DNA of 64,000 bases, from assembly GCF_003323735.1 (NCBI RefSeq), contig NZ_QOIM01000041.1:124001-188000 (forward strand), read 5' to 3'. The DNA comes from Streptomyces reniochalinae (lineage in GTDB: Bacteria > Actinomycetota > Actinomycetes > Streptomycetales > Streptomycetaceae). Position 1 is the stretch's first letter, and each line of letters opens with the position of its first letter. The position numbers were made by a program, and so were the translations under genes. The notes below the pieces were generated by a model, which saw only the letters and a list, made by a program, of their open reading frames with translations, did no database searches and had not been told where the DNA came from. Below are positions 7,750 to 16,448 of the stretch, one piece after another.

Positions 7750-9723
7750 CTACAGCTCCTTGACGCGGATGTTGCGGTAGGAGATCACATCGGTGGTGCT
7801 GTGGACCTGGAGGCCCACGTACCCCGAGGCGTAGCGACGCCCGTCGGTGCCCGGGTCGTCGTCGCGCGGCGGATTGAAGACCTGGCCGCGGTCGTTCTCG
7901 AACTCGTTGATCAGCGTGCCGTTGCGGTAGAGCTGGTAGTGCTGGCCGATCACCCGGATCTCGTAGTCGTTCCAGGTGCCCTTCGGCGTCACACCGGCGC
8001 CGGCGAGGCCGACGCGGTCGAAGCCGTAGACGGACCCGGTCTTGTACATGTCCCCGTCGGGGCGGTCGAGGATCTGCATCTCGTGCCCGTACTTGATGGC
8101 CACCCACTCGGGCCGGGACTCCTCCGGGTGGTCGTGGACGTCGGGGAAGCGGACGAAGACGCCGCCGTTGGCCCGGCCCTCACCCGGCGCGTCGTCGCGG
8201 AACTGGAGCTTGAGCGAGAAGTCCCCGTACCGGCGCGTGGGATACCAGAGCATGCCCATGCCCTCGACACTGTCGTCGCTGGTCATGGAGCCGTCCTCGT
8301 TCAGCCCGAACTTGCCGCCGCCGACCTGCTCCCAGGCGGCGAACGACTCCTCGCTGCCGTCGAACAGGTCGCGGTAGCCGGTGTTCTGACCCGGCGTGCC
8401 GATACCGGAACGCTTGGCGGCCTGGTTGATCAGCTTCCGCTCGCGGGGCACGAGGACGCCCTCGCCGACCAGGTCCTCGGTGACGCCGCGCACGTGCTTG
8501 AGGAAGAGGGCCTGGGAGGTCCACTCCTTCTCGTCCTCGATCAGCTCGTTGACGGTGCAGCGGCGCTGCGTCATCCGGTTGGGCACCCCGGTGTCGACGG
8601 TGCCGGTGAAGACCGTCTCGCGCTCGTCGTACTCGGGGCAGTTCGGCGCGGGTACGCCGCCGCCCGCCACGACACGGAAGGAGAGCGTGCGCGGCTTTGA
8701 GGTGTTGCCCGCCTTGTCGGTGGCCCGGTAGGCGACCGAGTGGTGCCCGGCCCGGTCGACGACCAGCGGATCGCCGTAGGCCAGGTAGGGGGCGCCGTCG
8801 AGCGCGTACTCGATCTTCTCGACGCCGGACTTGTCGTCCGTCGCCGACAGCGTCACCGTCGACTTGCCGAGGAAGTCGCCGTCCGAGTTCTTCTTGCCCT
8901 CGGCCTTGCCCTCGGTCGTCGGCGGGGTGGTGTCCACGTTCGGAGGCTCGACGACGGTGAAGTCCGCCGTCTTCTCCTCAGCCGCGTTGCCCGCCTTGTC
9001 CTCGGCGCGGTAGCGGATCGTGTGTTCGCCCACGTCCGTGACGGTCACCGGCTCGGTGTAGGTCTGGAACTCGCCCTCGTCGAGCGCGTACTCGATGGTG
9101 TCGACACCCGAGTCGGCGTCCGAGGCGGTCACGGTGACCGTCGCGGTGCCCAGGTAGTTGCCGTCGGCGTCCTTGTCGCCCTCGACGGTGGCCGAGGTCT
9201 GAGGCGGCGTGGTGTCCTCACCCGGCTCCCCGCCGGTCACCACGAGGGTGCCCTGCATCTGCTGATGCCCCGGAATCGTGCAGTGGTACTTGTAGGTGCC
9301 CGGGGTGAGGGTGACCTGAGCCGTGTGCTTGCCGCCCTCGGCGTCCGCGGGCGAGGCCAGGATGTTCAGGCTGACGTCCTGGTTGTAGTCGGGATCCGAG
9401 GTGACGAACGTGAGCGTGTGCGACATGCCGGTGGTGTTGCCGGTGGCCGCGCTGTTCTCGAACACGATCGTCGCCTCGCCCGCCACGGCCGTCGCCGGAG
9501 CCGAGGCGTACTTGGTCATGTCGTCGTCGGCCGTCCAGGTCAGCACCTGGTCCGCCGCCTTCGGGGTGTCGTCGGCGCGTGCCGCCGCGGGCGACGCCTG
9601 CCCTTGGCCCCACGCCGTCGCGGAGGTCAGGCCGAGCACCATCAGCAGCGCCGCCAGCACGGCGGTCAGCAGCCTGGCACGCTCCCGTCTATCCCGTCGT
9701 CTTCCCAGGGGCCTCGCGCTCAT
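7750..9723 (-). CDS. Secreted cupredoxin / Ig-like / DUF1080 (3-keto-glycoside hydrolase-like) protein
   Basis: 657 residues with a Sec-type signal (basic start, LLTAVLAALLMVLGL, TSATAWGQG). Next comes a plastocyanin-like cupredoxin at about 50-165, with its copper loop YKYHCTIPGHQQM (Cys, His, Met), then two similar Ig-like/OmpL47-type modules at about 170-355 (each with DTIEYALD or EKIEYALD and RYRAEDKAGN or AYRATDKAGN). The C-terminal DUF1080 lectin-like domain (about 450-657) shows RDLFDGSEESFAAWEQVGGG and ANGGVFVRFPD. The family includes 3-keto-disaccharide hydrolases. Its start overlaps the stop of the ThuA-PQQ gene by 4 bp (ATGA), so the two are co-translated. Substrate unknown; extracellular action is likely. 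Confidence 0.85.
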   Translation of the reverse strand: MSARPLGRRRDRRERARLLTAVLAALLMVLGLTSATAWGQGQASPAAARADDTPKAADQVLTWTADDDMTKYASAPATAVAGEATIVFENSAATGNTTGMSHTLTFVTSDPDYNQDVSLNILASPADAEGGKHTAQVTLTPGTYKYHCTIPGHQQMQGTLVVTGGEPGEDTTPPQTSATVEGDKDADGNYLGTATVTVTASDADSGVDTIEYALDEGEFQTYTEPVTVTDVGEHTIRYRAEDKAGNAAEEKTADFTVVEPPNVDTTPPTTEGKAEGKKNSDGDFLGKSTVTLSATDDKSGVEKIEYALDGAPYLAYGDPLVVDRAGHHSVAYRATDKAGNTSKPRTLSFRVVAGGGVPAPNCPEYDERETVFTGTVDTGVPNRMTQRRCTVNELIEDEKEWTSQALFLKHVRGVTEDLVGEGVLVPRERKLINQAAKRSGIGTPGQNTGYRDLFDGSEESFAAWEQVGGGKFGLNEDGSMTSDDSVEGMGMLWYPTRRYGDFSLKLQFRDDAPGEGRANGGVFVRFPDVHDHPEESRPEWVAIKYGHEMQILDRPDGDMYKTGSVYGFDRVGLAGAGVTPKGTWNDYEIRVIGQHYQLYRNGTLINEFENDRGQVFNPPRDDDPGTDGRRYASGYVGLQVHSTTDVISYRNIRVKEL

Positions 9724-12212
9724 CGGCCCGCTCCCTTCCGCAGCGCAGGTTCGGCCATGTCACCGGGCGCCGGCGTCGGCTCGCCGCCCTTGTAGGTGAT
9801 CCGCCACAGCGCCGACTTGTCGTCGGAGGTGAAGAAGCCGCGCCCGTAGTCGAGGACGTAGAGCGCGCCGTCCGGGCCGAACTTCCAGCCCATGAGGTTG
9901 CGGATGCCGCCCTCGCCGACGGGCACGATCTGATCCAGGCTCTCCGCGTGGGCGGGCAGGGCGCCGGTCTCGCCGCCCTCGGGCATCAGCAGCGCGTGCC
10001 GCGGCTGGTCACCGTCGTACAGGTCGCCCACGAACCACTTGCCGTTCCAGTAGGAGGGCCACTTGACCTTCGAGTCGCTGTCGGCGTCGTAGCGGTAGAG
10101 CGGGCCGTTCATCGCGGCCTGCCCGCCGCCCTTGAGCCAGTCCAGCCTCAGCTCCTGCTCGTCGAGCTTGTAGCTGGGCACGCCGTTCTCGTCGCGCGGG
10201 AAGTCCGGGCCACCGCCCTGGGGCGAGTACCAGATGTTGTTCGGCCTCGCGGGCGGGATGTCGACCAGGCCGTCGTTGTTGGGCGACTCGTTCTTGAGAT
10301 GGTCGCAGTCGTACCAGCCCAGCGGCTTGCTCGGGTCGGGCAGGTTGCGGTCGCGGTAGGGCTGCTTGTTGCCCATGCAGTACGGCCAGCCCTGGTTGCC
10401 CGCCTCGGTGATCTTGGCGAACGTGTCGTACTTGGCCGGGCCCCACGTCTCGCTCGGCTCGGTCGCGTCCGGGCCGACCCACCCCGCGTACAGCGTGTCG
10501 GTCTCCTTGTCGACGGAGATCCGCGAGGGGTTGCGCACCCCCATCACATAGATCTCGCCCCGCGTCTTGCCACCGCCCTCGTCCGGCTCCTCGCCGGTGA
10601 ACAGGTTGCCCTTCGGCAGGGTGTAGGTGCCGTCGTCCTCGGGGTGGATGCGCAGGATCTTGCCGTTGAGGTTGTTGGTGTTGCCGGCGGTGCGGCGCGC
10701 GTCCGAGAAGGAGACGCCCTTGAAGTTCGGCTCCGGGTTGTTGCCCGAGTACCCGTCGCTGAACTGCGAGGAGTTGTTGTCGCCCGTGGCGATGTAGAGA
10801 TTGTCCTTGGAGTCCCACGCCATGCCGCCGCCCGCGTGGCAGCAGCTGTGGATCTGCACCGGCCACTTGAGCAGGACCTTCTCCGAGCCGAGGTCCAGCT
10901 TGTCGGTCTCCTGGTCCAGGGTGAAGCGGGAGACGCGGCGCTCGGCCATGTGCGTGTCCCGGTTGATCTCGCTGTGCGGCGTGTAGTGCAGGTAGATCCA
11001 GCCGTTCTTCGCGAAGTCCGGGTCCAGCTCGATGCCGAGCAGCCCCTCCTCGTTCTTGACCAGCTCCTCGCCGCCGCCCTTGTTGCCGAAGACCGTCAGC
11101 TCGCCCGCGAGGGTGACCTTCTCCGTCTCCGGGTCCCAGACGTGGACCGTGCCCTTCCCCTTGCCGACGTCCGGGTCGTCCCAGTCGGTGACCACGGGCT
11201 GCGAGGCGTCCTCGCCGCCACGGCCGATGTAGAAGACCCGTCCGTCCTTCGCCGTGACCAGCCCGTGCGGCTCACCGATCTGATCGTGCTTGCCGGGCTG
11301 GTTGGGCTCGGTCACGCGGGTCGCCTCGTAGTTGTCGGAGATCGCCGCCTGGCAGTCGGCGCGGGCCAGCCGCGTCGTCCACATCAGGGCGCCGCGCAGG
11401 TGGCTGCGGAAGTCGGTCTCCTGGTAGCTGGAGGCCGTGCCGCCCATGGCGGTGTAGAAGGACCGGCCGCCGTCGTAGTCACGGCACCAGGAGACGGGGT
11501 GGTCCCAGCCGCCGCCGTCCTCGCCCGGGTCGTAGCTGTTGGCGCGGACGCGGGCGACCGTGTGGACCTTGCCCGAGGGGTTCTCCTTCCAGTTGAGCCA
11601 CTTGTCCAGCCGCTTCCACTCGACGGGCAGTCCCTTGGTCGCCGGGTTCTCGCGGTCGCCGATCTCGACCACGGCCCGCTGCGCCGTGGCGGGGCTGTGC
11701 TCGGCCGGCCGGGCACCGATCAGCCCGGTGAACCAGTCCGAGTACGGCTCGGCGCGGGCCGCGTCGTGGATGCCGAGGAACCCGCCGCCCGCCTCCATGA
11801 AGCTCTCCAGGCCGGCCTCCTGCTCGGGATCGAGCACGTCGCCGTCGCCGGTGAGGAAGACGACGGCGTTGAAGCGGCCCAGCCGCTTGGCGTTGGTGAA
11901 GACCGCCGGGTTGTCGGTCGCCGAGATCGTGAAGTGCTCCTGGGCGGGGCCCTGCCCGCCGATCTTCTCGATCGCCTCGATCGCGGCGTTGACGGTGGGC
12001 GACTCCTCGCCCGTGGCGCCGTGGAAGACCAGCACGCGGACGTCCTCGCCGCCCGGCGGGCTCGGCAGGGCCAGCTTCTGCGCGGGCGTGTCCGGCGGCG
12101 GCCCGGCGAGTGCGGGGCCACTGAGCAGCCCGGCGGCGAGTGTTCCGGCCAGCAGCGCGGCGATCCTTCTGCGCCGGGGTCTGGCCCGCTTTGTATGCGG
12201 TTGGTGCCGCAT
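9720..12212 (-). CDS. Secreted ThuA-domain / PQQ-type sugar dehydrogenase
   Basis: 830 residues. A signal peptide (RPRRRRIAALLAGTLAAGLL, cleavage near ALAG) leads into a ThuA-like trehalose-utilisation domain (about 50-290; VLVFHGATGE, GGGFLGIHDAA, YTAMGG). A beta-propeller of the glucose/sorbosone dehydrogenase type follows (about 310-815; EEGLLGIELDPDF, YLHYTPH, SCCHAGGGMAWD, GEIYVMGVRNPSRI, GPDGALYVLDYG). The architecture ThuA + GSDH + (next gene) cupredoxin + DUF1080 suggests oxidation of an extracellular sugar to a 3-keto form with electron transfer to copper. That chain is inference. It is the first gene of a two-gene minus-strand operon, divergent from the laccase. Confidence 0.86.
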   Translation of the reverse strand: MRHQPHTKRARPRRRRIAALLAGTLAAGLLSGPALAGPPPDTPAQKLALPSPPGGEDVRVLVFHGATGEESPTVNAAIEAIEKIGGQGPAQEHFTISATDNPAVFTNAKRLGRFNAVVFLTGDGDVLDPEQEAGLESFMEAGGGFLGIHDAARAEPYSDWFTGLIGARPAEHSPATAQRAVVEIGDRENPATKGLPVEWKRLDKWLNWKENPSGKVHTVARVRANSYDPGEDGGGWDHPVSWCRDYDGGRSFYTAMGGTASSYQETDFRSHLRGALMWTTRLARADCQAAISDNYEATRVTEPNQPGKHDQIGEPHGLVTAKDGRVFYIGRGGEDASQPVVTDWDDPDVGKGKGTVHVWDPETEKVTLAGELTVFGNKGGGEELVKNEEGLLGIELDPDFAKNGWIYLHYTPHSEINRDTHMAERRVSRFTLDQETDKLDLGSEKVLLKWPVQIHSCCHAGGGMAWDSKDNLYIATGDNNSSQFSDGYSGNNPEPNFKGVSFSDARRTAGNTNNLNGKILRIHPEDDGTYTLPKGNLFTGEEPDEGGGKTRGEIYVMGVRNPSRISVDKETDTLYAGWVGPDATEPSETWGPAKYDTFAKITEAGNQGWPYCMGNKQPYRDRNLPDPSKPLGWYDCDHLKNESPNNDGLVDIPPARPNNIWYSPQGGGPDFPRDENGVPSYKLDEQELRLDWLKGGGQAAMNGPLYRYDADSDSKVKWPSYWNGKWFVGDLYDGDQPRHALLMPEGGETGALPAHAESLDQIVPVGEGGIRNLMGWKFGPDGALYVLDYGRGFFTSDDKSALWRITYKGGEPTPAPGDMAEPALRKGAGR

Positions 12213-12438
12213 AGGTGATCCACCCCTCTTCTGTCACAGAAACGTGGCAGAAGCTAGACCTCTTTCGGTGGTTCGCCAAGAGCTATGACCACAACTCGAC
12301 GAACTTTGTCCAGGGTGTGGATAAACTCCCGGCTCGGCGCTACGGTCCCAGACTGATCCGTCAACTCGCCTCACTCGCACTTCCGTTGGCTCCACGCCGG
12401 CGCACCAATGGCCTCACGCCCCGGGGAGAACGAGAACG

Positions 12439-13422
12439 ATGACCGGAAACGCGCACACCCACACCCGCCGCACCTTCAGCAGACGCCTCCTGGCGGGCGG
12501 CGCCGTCGCAGCCGTCGGCAGCACCGCGCTGACGGCCGGTACGAGCCCCGCACAGGCGGCCCCCGCGGCCTCAGGGCAACTGCGCCGCGCGGGCAAGGGG
12601 GGCGAGACCCGCCGGATCAAGATGTACGCGGAGAAGCTGCCCGACGGGCAGATGGGCTACGGCCTGGAGAAGGGCAAGGCGACCGTCCCGGGACCGCTGA
12701 TCGAGCTGGTCGAGGGCGACACCCTGCACATCGAGTTCGAGAACACCATGGACGTCGCCGCCAGCCTCCACCCGCACGGCGTCGACTACGACATCGACAA
12801 CGACGGCACCAAGATGAACGACAGCCACGTCGAGCCGGGCGGCAAGCGCACCTACACCTGGCGCACCCACGCCCCGGGGCGCCGCAAGGACGGCACGTGG
12901 CGCCCCGGCACCGCCGGGTACTGGCACTACCACGACCACGTCGTCGGCACCGAGCACGGCACAGGGGGCATCAGGGCCGGCCTCTACGGGCCCCTCATCG
13001 TGCGCCGCGAGGGCGACATCCTGCCCGACCCCGACCGGCAGTTCACCATCGTCTTCAACGACATGACCACCAACAACCTCACCAAGGGGCCCGACTTCAA
13101 GGCCACGGTCGGCGACCGCATCGAGATCATCATGATCACGCACGGCGAGTACTACCACACGTTCCATGTGCACGGGCACCGCTGGGCCGACAACCGCACC
13201 GGCCTGCTGGAGGGCCCCGAGGACACCTGCCGGGTCATCGACAACAAGATCACCGGGCCGGCCGACTCCTTCGGACTCCAGCTCATCGCGGGCGAGGGCG
13301 TAGGAGCCGGTGCGTGGATGTACCACTGCCACGTCCAGAGCCACTCCGACATGGGCATGGCAGGGCTGCTGCTGATCGCCAAACCGGACGGCACGGTGCC
13401 GGGGCATGGGGAGCACCACTAG
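12439..13422 (+). CDS. Small two-domain laccase (multicopper oxidase, Tat-exported)
   Basis: 327 residues, the size of the Streptomyces small laccase (SLAC) group, which works as a trimer and oxidises phenols with O2. The N terminus has a Tat signal (TRRTFSRRLLAGGAV). Copper ligands are visible in four motifs: SLHPHG, YWHYHDH, HTFHVHGH and MYHCHVQSH, with a Met for the type 1 site (DMGMAG). The ATG follows GGGGAGAACGAGAACG. It is divergent from the ThuA-PQQ gene. Its TAG stop forms the CTAG target repeat of an inserted MITE-like element. Confidence 0.93.
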   Translation: MTGNAHTHTRRTFSRRLLAGGAVAAVGSTALTAGTSPAQAAPAASGQLRRAGKGGETRRIKMYAEKLPDGQMGYGLEKGKATVPGPLIELVEGDTLHIEFENTMDVAASLHPHGVDYDIDNDGTKMNDSHVEPGGKRTYTWRTHAPGRRKDGTWRPGTAGYWHYHDHVVGTEHGTGGIRAGLYGPLIVRREGDILPDPDRQFTIVFNDMTTNNLTKGPDFKATVGDRIEIIMITHGEYYHTFHVHGHRWADNRTGLLEGPEDTCRVIDNKITGPADSFGLQLIAGEGVGAGAWMYHCHVQSHSDMGMAGLLLIAKPDGTVPGHGEHH

Positions 13423-13631
13423 GGAGTGTCTTCAAAGTAGCGGCGTCCGCCCGGAGGGCGGGCCTGGCGGTGTCTGGTGCGTGCGCTCGCAAGGCGGAGG
13501 AGGGAGTCCCTGCGTGGGGGCACCTCCCGGGGCGAGCGAAGCCGAGCCCTGGGGGAAGCGGCGACCGACGACAACGCCGCGAGCGTGCGTGCCAGGCGCC
13601 CGCCAGGCAGGCGGGACTTTGAAGACACGAC
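13423..13631. mobile_element. MITE-like element flanked by CTAG
   Basis: A 209-bp element with terminal inverted repeats. The left end GGAGTGTCTTCAAAGT matches the reverse complement of the right end (GTCGTGTCTTCAAAGT), with a 13-bp perfect core. A weaker inverted repeat continues about 40 bp inward (GCCTGG...GCGTGCGCTCGC against GCCTGGCACGCACGCTCGC). CTAG lies directly on both sides (13419-13422 and 13632-13635), as expected for an IS5-group YTAR target duplication. No transposase is encoded, so it would be mobilised in trans. Similar ends are, from memory, common in Streptomyces genomes. Confidence 0.82.
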
Positions 13632-13672
13632 CTAGGGCCACGCGAGGCGTGTCCGCTCACGCGGTCGTCCGG

Positions 13673-14602
13673 TCAGCGGTCCGCCCAGCCCGGCACCCAC
13701 ACGTCGCACGGCGTGCGCGGGCCCGTGGTGCGCAGATGGTCGCGTAGCGCGGTCAGCACCGGGTGCTGCTCCTGGCTGCGGAACAGCAGCACGTGCGGGT
13801 AGACCGGGGTCGGGTCGTGCAACGGGATACGCCGCAGGTCGTGGGTTCGAGGCCACAGGTACCGGTCCCCGCTGCCGACGAGCGTGGCCAGCGAGGCCGA
13901 ATCCGCCAGCGCGTCCATCAGAGCCTCGTCACCGAAGTGGGGGCCGAGCGCGTCGATGCTCAGCCCGAACGCATCGGCCAGCTCCTGGTAGAACGCCGCC
14001 CACTCCGTGTCCGACCTGATCCCGGGGATCCAGATGCGGTGGCCGGCCAGGGCCGCGGGGCTGACCCAGGGCACGTCAGCCAGCGGGTGGCCGGGGCCGA
14101 GCAGGAGCTCCAAGGGCGCGTCCAGGAGCCGCTCGGCGCTGATCCCGGCCGGGACCTGGTCTGCCGGCAGGGCGCGGAAGGAGGCGTCGATGGTCCCTTC
14201 GACTACCGCTTGGGCGGCCTGGGCGGCGTTCTCCATGCTGAGCGTGACCGCGTCCAGGTCCGTCCCGGGGTGGGAGCGGTAGAACCGGTAGACGGCCTGG
14301 GCAGGAGCGATGCGCCGGTTGAGGACATCGACACGCAGGGGCCGGCTGCCGGGGCGCACAGCCTGCTCGGCCAGCTCGATGGCCCTCAGGACCTTCTTGG
14401 CGTGCGGCAGGAAGACCTGCCCGTCCGGGCTCAGCCGGGAGCCGCGCGAGGTGCGCACCAGGAGCCGGACCTCGGTACGCCTCTCCAGGGCCGCGATCCG
14501 TTTGGAGACCGCCTGCTGACTGATCCCCAACTCGTCGGCCGCAGCCTGGAACTGGCCGGTCTCGGCGACGGTCACGAACGTCCGCAGTGCCTCCACATCC
14601 AC
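13673..14602 (-). CDS. LysR-family transcriptional regulator
   Basis: 309 residues. The winged-helix DNA-binding domain is at 1-60 (LRTFVTVAETGQFQAAADELGISQQAVSKRIAALE), and an effector-binding domain at about 90-300 has the typical HPLADVPWVSPAAL linker region. It is divergent from the sugar O-acetyltransferase and probably controls it and itself. The GTG at 14602 is nearly on top of GGGAG; the second GTG at 14596 has better spacing and may be the true start. Effector unknown. Confidence 0.88.
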   Translation of the reverse strand: MDVEALRTFVTVAETGQFQAAADELGISQQAVSKRIAALERRTEVRLLVRTSRGSRLSPDGQVFLPHAKKVLRAIELAEQAVRPGSRPLRVDVLNRRIAPAQAVYRFYRSHPGTDLDAVTLSMENAAQAAQAVVEGTIDASFRALPADQVPAGISAERLLDAPLELLLGPGHPLADVPWVSPAALAGHRIWIPGIRSDTEWAAFYQELADAFGLSIDALGPHFGDEALMDALADSASLATLVGSGDRYLWPRTHDLRRIPLHDPTPVYPHVLLFRSQEQHPVLTALRDHLRTTGPRTPCDVWVPGWADR

Positions 14603-14619
14603 GCTCCCACCCTACGGAA

Positions 14620-14634
14620 ACAACCGCCGGTTGT
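14620..14634. promoter_or_regulatory. Candidate LysR operator
   Basis: ACAACC-GCC-GGTTGT, a perfect 6+6 inverted repeat, lies 18 bases before the lysR-type start and 58 before the divergent acetyltransferase. A further GGTTGTT half-site lies near 14650. The spacing is not the textbook T-N11-A, so assignment to the LysR protein rests on position. Confidence 0.4.
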
Positions 14635-14691
14635 GTCCGGCGTGGTGCGGGTTGTTTGAGCGAGTGTTCCGCGCGGTGGTGGGATCGGCGC

Positions 14692-15243
14692 ATGTCCACC
14701 CGCACAGAGCAGACCATGTATGTCCACACGCCTGAGTTCGCGCGCCATGCGGAGCGGATCGTGGAGGTGACCGATGCGACGTCCCGACTGAACGTGCTTC
14801 CGTTCAGCGACGGCCAAGGCCGCGCAGCACTACTTTCGGTTGTGTTCGGCGGCCTGCTGCCGGAGTCGGTGACGATCTACCCGCCGTTCTTCACCGAGCA
14901 TGGGCTGAACACGACGTTCGGGGAGAACGTCTTCGTCAATCAGGGGTGCACCTTCATGGACAAGGGAGGCATCCGGATCGGCAACGGAGTCATGATCGCT
15001 CCGAAGGTCAGCCTCATCACCGGAGGCCATCCACTGCCCCTGGCCGAGCGCCGCGAGTACCTCTCCTTCGCCCCGATCGCCCTCGAAGACGACGTCTGGA
15101 TCGGGACGGCTGCCGTGGTCACACAAGGGGTGACCATCGGCGCCGGTGCGGTGGTCGCCGCGGGCGCGGTGGTCACTCGTGACGTTCCTGCCGGCACTGT
15201 GGTCGCGGGAGTCCCCGCCCGGGTGCTCAAGACGACCGACTGA
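14692..15243 (+). CDS. Sugar O-acetyltransferase (maltose/galactoside acetyltransferase type)
   Basis: 183-residue left-handed beta-helix acyltransferase that moves an acetyl group from acetyl-CoA to a sugar or similar acceptor. Seen are PPFFTEHGLNTTFGENVFVNQGC, FMDKGGIRIGNGVMI, the active-site segment ITGGHPL (catalytic His) and the hexapeptide repeats ending VVAGVPARVLK. ATG 14692 gives the usual family length; an in-frame start at 14587 would run through the lysR promoter. It is divergent from the LysR gene. Confidence 0.88.
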   Translation: MSTRTEQTMYVHTPEFARHAERIVEVTDATSRLNVLPFSDGQGRAALLSVVFGGLLPESVTIYPPFFTEHGLNTTFGENVFVNQGCTFMDKGGIRIGNGVMIAPKVSLITGGHPLPLAERREYLSFAPIALEDDVWIGTAAVVTQGVTIGAGAVVAAGAVVTRDVPAGTVVAGVPARVLKTTD

Positions 15244-15447
15244 GCCCGGCCGGGGCCGCCGACCCCGGGTGCGCGGCACCTCCGCGCTCTGCTGAGCCCT
15301 CGTCACCCGCGGCGGCCGCCCTGCGGCGTGAACCACATCCGACTGCGCCGCCCTCCGGTACCGGTCGTCGTCTCCGGCCGCGGGCCGATCACCGTCGCCT
15401 TGTGGGGGCCCCGGGTCCCGGCGGTCCTGCGGTCTTCCGGCGCCGGC

Positions 15448-15804
15448 CTATCCCGCGGCTGTCGCCGCGCCGGCGGTCCCGGAGGCGTCCGGTTCGCAGG
15501 CGGGTGGTGCGGGAGCCGGCGTGCGGTAAGCACGCAGGGCCGTGTTGGCCGTGGCTACGAGGGCGATCGCCAAGCCGGCGGACAGGCCCCCGGCCACCAG
15601 GGAGAAGGGGGCGGAGGTGGCGGTGGCCAGCCCGATGGCGCCGGTGCCCACCGGAGTGCCGGTCACGTCCCAGACCTGGGCAAGCACCGCCACCGTGGCG
15701 ACCTGACCACCGAGCTGGGAGGCCGAGGAGCCGATCCACAGGGCGCGGAACGGCCGACTGCCGCGGAGCGGGCGGACGTCGAGTAACCGGAGGGGGGTCC
15801 TCAT
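15448..15804 (-). pseudogene. MFS transporter remnant with internal deletion
   Basis: 118 residues remain. The start (MRTPLRLLDVRPLRGSRPFRALWIG, then ASQLGGQVATVAVLAQVW) is the first part of an enterobactin-exporter-like MFS protein. It then passes directly into APFSLVAGGLSAGLAIALVATANTALRAYR, which looks like the last membrane helix and tail of the same family. About 270-300 residues are missing in the middle, with the frame kept. Its ATG overlaps the stop of the upstream marR by 4 bp, the arrangement expected for an intact MarR-exporter operon. It cannot form a 12-helix transporter. Confidence 0.72.
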
Positions 15805-16298
15805 CGTGGCGGCTCGACGAGGTGTTCGAGGACGCGCTGCCGCATCGACCGGCGCTCCAACGCCCGCCGCAGCTCCTCGACCACGGTGGTCAGCGGGTGC
15901 GGGAGCTCGGCGTCCAGCTCGGCGACCGTCGCGTGGGTCGCGCGCCACTCGGCTTCTATGAACGGCACCAGCGACCGGCCGCGTTCTGTCAGATCGACGC
16001 GCCGGGTACGGGCGTCGGGCCCCGGCTCGGAGGTGACGAGACCCTCCCTGCGCATGGCGGCGACGGTCTGGCTGATCGCGGAGTGCGAGCGGCCGAGGGA
16101 CTCCGCGAGCTCGCGGATGGTCAGCGGCCCGGTGTGGGCGAGCCGTACCAGCGGATAGGCGAACCGGGGGCGCACGCCCTTGATGCCGCGCGCGAGGTAG
16201 ACCTGTTCGATTTCGGCATCCATGGCGGCCAGCAGCTCGTTCAGCGCCTGCCAGGGATCGGGCACCGTCGTGGGATCCGGGGAGTCCGAGGATGACAC
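15801..16298 (-). CDS. MarR-family transcriptional regulator
   Basis: 165 residues with a central winged helix (PLTIRELAESLGRSHSAISQTVAAMRREGLV, then RTRRVDLTERGRSLV for the wing). The GTG start at 16298 lies only about nine bases from a TATATT box, so the transcript may be leaderless. It is co-transcribed with the decayed MFS gene, whose product it presumably once controlled. A palindrome just upstream is the likely own operator. Confidence 0.88.
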   Translation of the reverse strand: MSSSDSPDPTTVPDPWQALNELLAAMDAEIEQVYLARGIKGVRPRFAYPLVRLAHTGPLTIRELAESLGRSHSAISQTVAAMRREGLVTSEPGPDARTRRVDLTERGRSLVPFIEAEWRATHATVAELDAELPHPLTTVVEELRRALERRSMRQRVLEHLVEPPR

Positions 16299-16307
16299 GG
16301 GGCTAAT

Positions 16308-16326
16308 ATAACAACGCTGTTGTAAT
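16308..16326. promoter_or_regulatory. MarR operator candidate overlapping promoter
   Basis: ACAAC-GCT-GTTGT at 16311-16323, with two more matching positions outside one mismatch on each side, overlaps a minus-strand TATATT -10-like box. The AT-rich patch stands out in the surrounding GC. Binding here would block marR transcription; the cspA transcript starts further right on the other strand. Confidence 0.55.
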
Positions 16327-16410
16327 GTGCTCGGTCATCTTTCGCCGTCCGCCCGCCTTCGGACCGTGTTAGGCTGACGGTGTTGCGGTTTTGGTACCCA
16401 TGAACGTGTG

Positions 16411-16448
16411 CGCGCCTGAGCTCAGTGGCTCGGGCGCGTTCTGTTTTT
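16411..16448 (+). promoter_or_regulatory. Hairpin plus T-run in the cold-shock gene leader
   Basis: An 11-bp stem (16411-16421 with 16428-16438, one G-U pair) with a 6-base loop is followed by TTCTGTTTTT. It looks like an intrinsic terminator but sits about 85 bases before the cold-shock ATG, with no plus-strand gene ending before it. A TAGGCT box at 16370-16375 could be the -10 of the promoter. A leader attenuator or thermosensor is plausible. Confidence 0.5.

Noticed and set aside
9579..12218. 879-residue open frame on the plus strand
   Set aside because: Antisense of the ThuA-PQQ gene, which has clear domains and a signal peptide.
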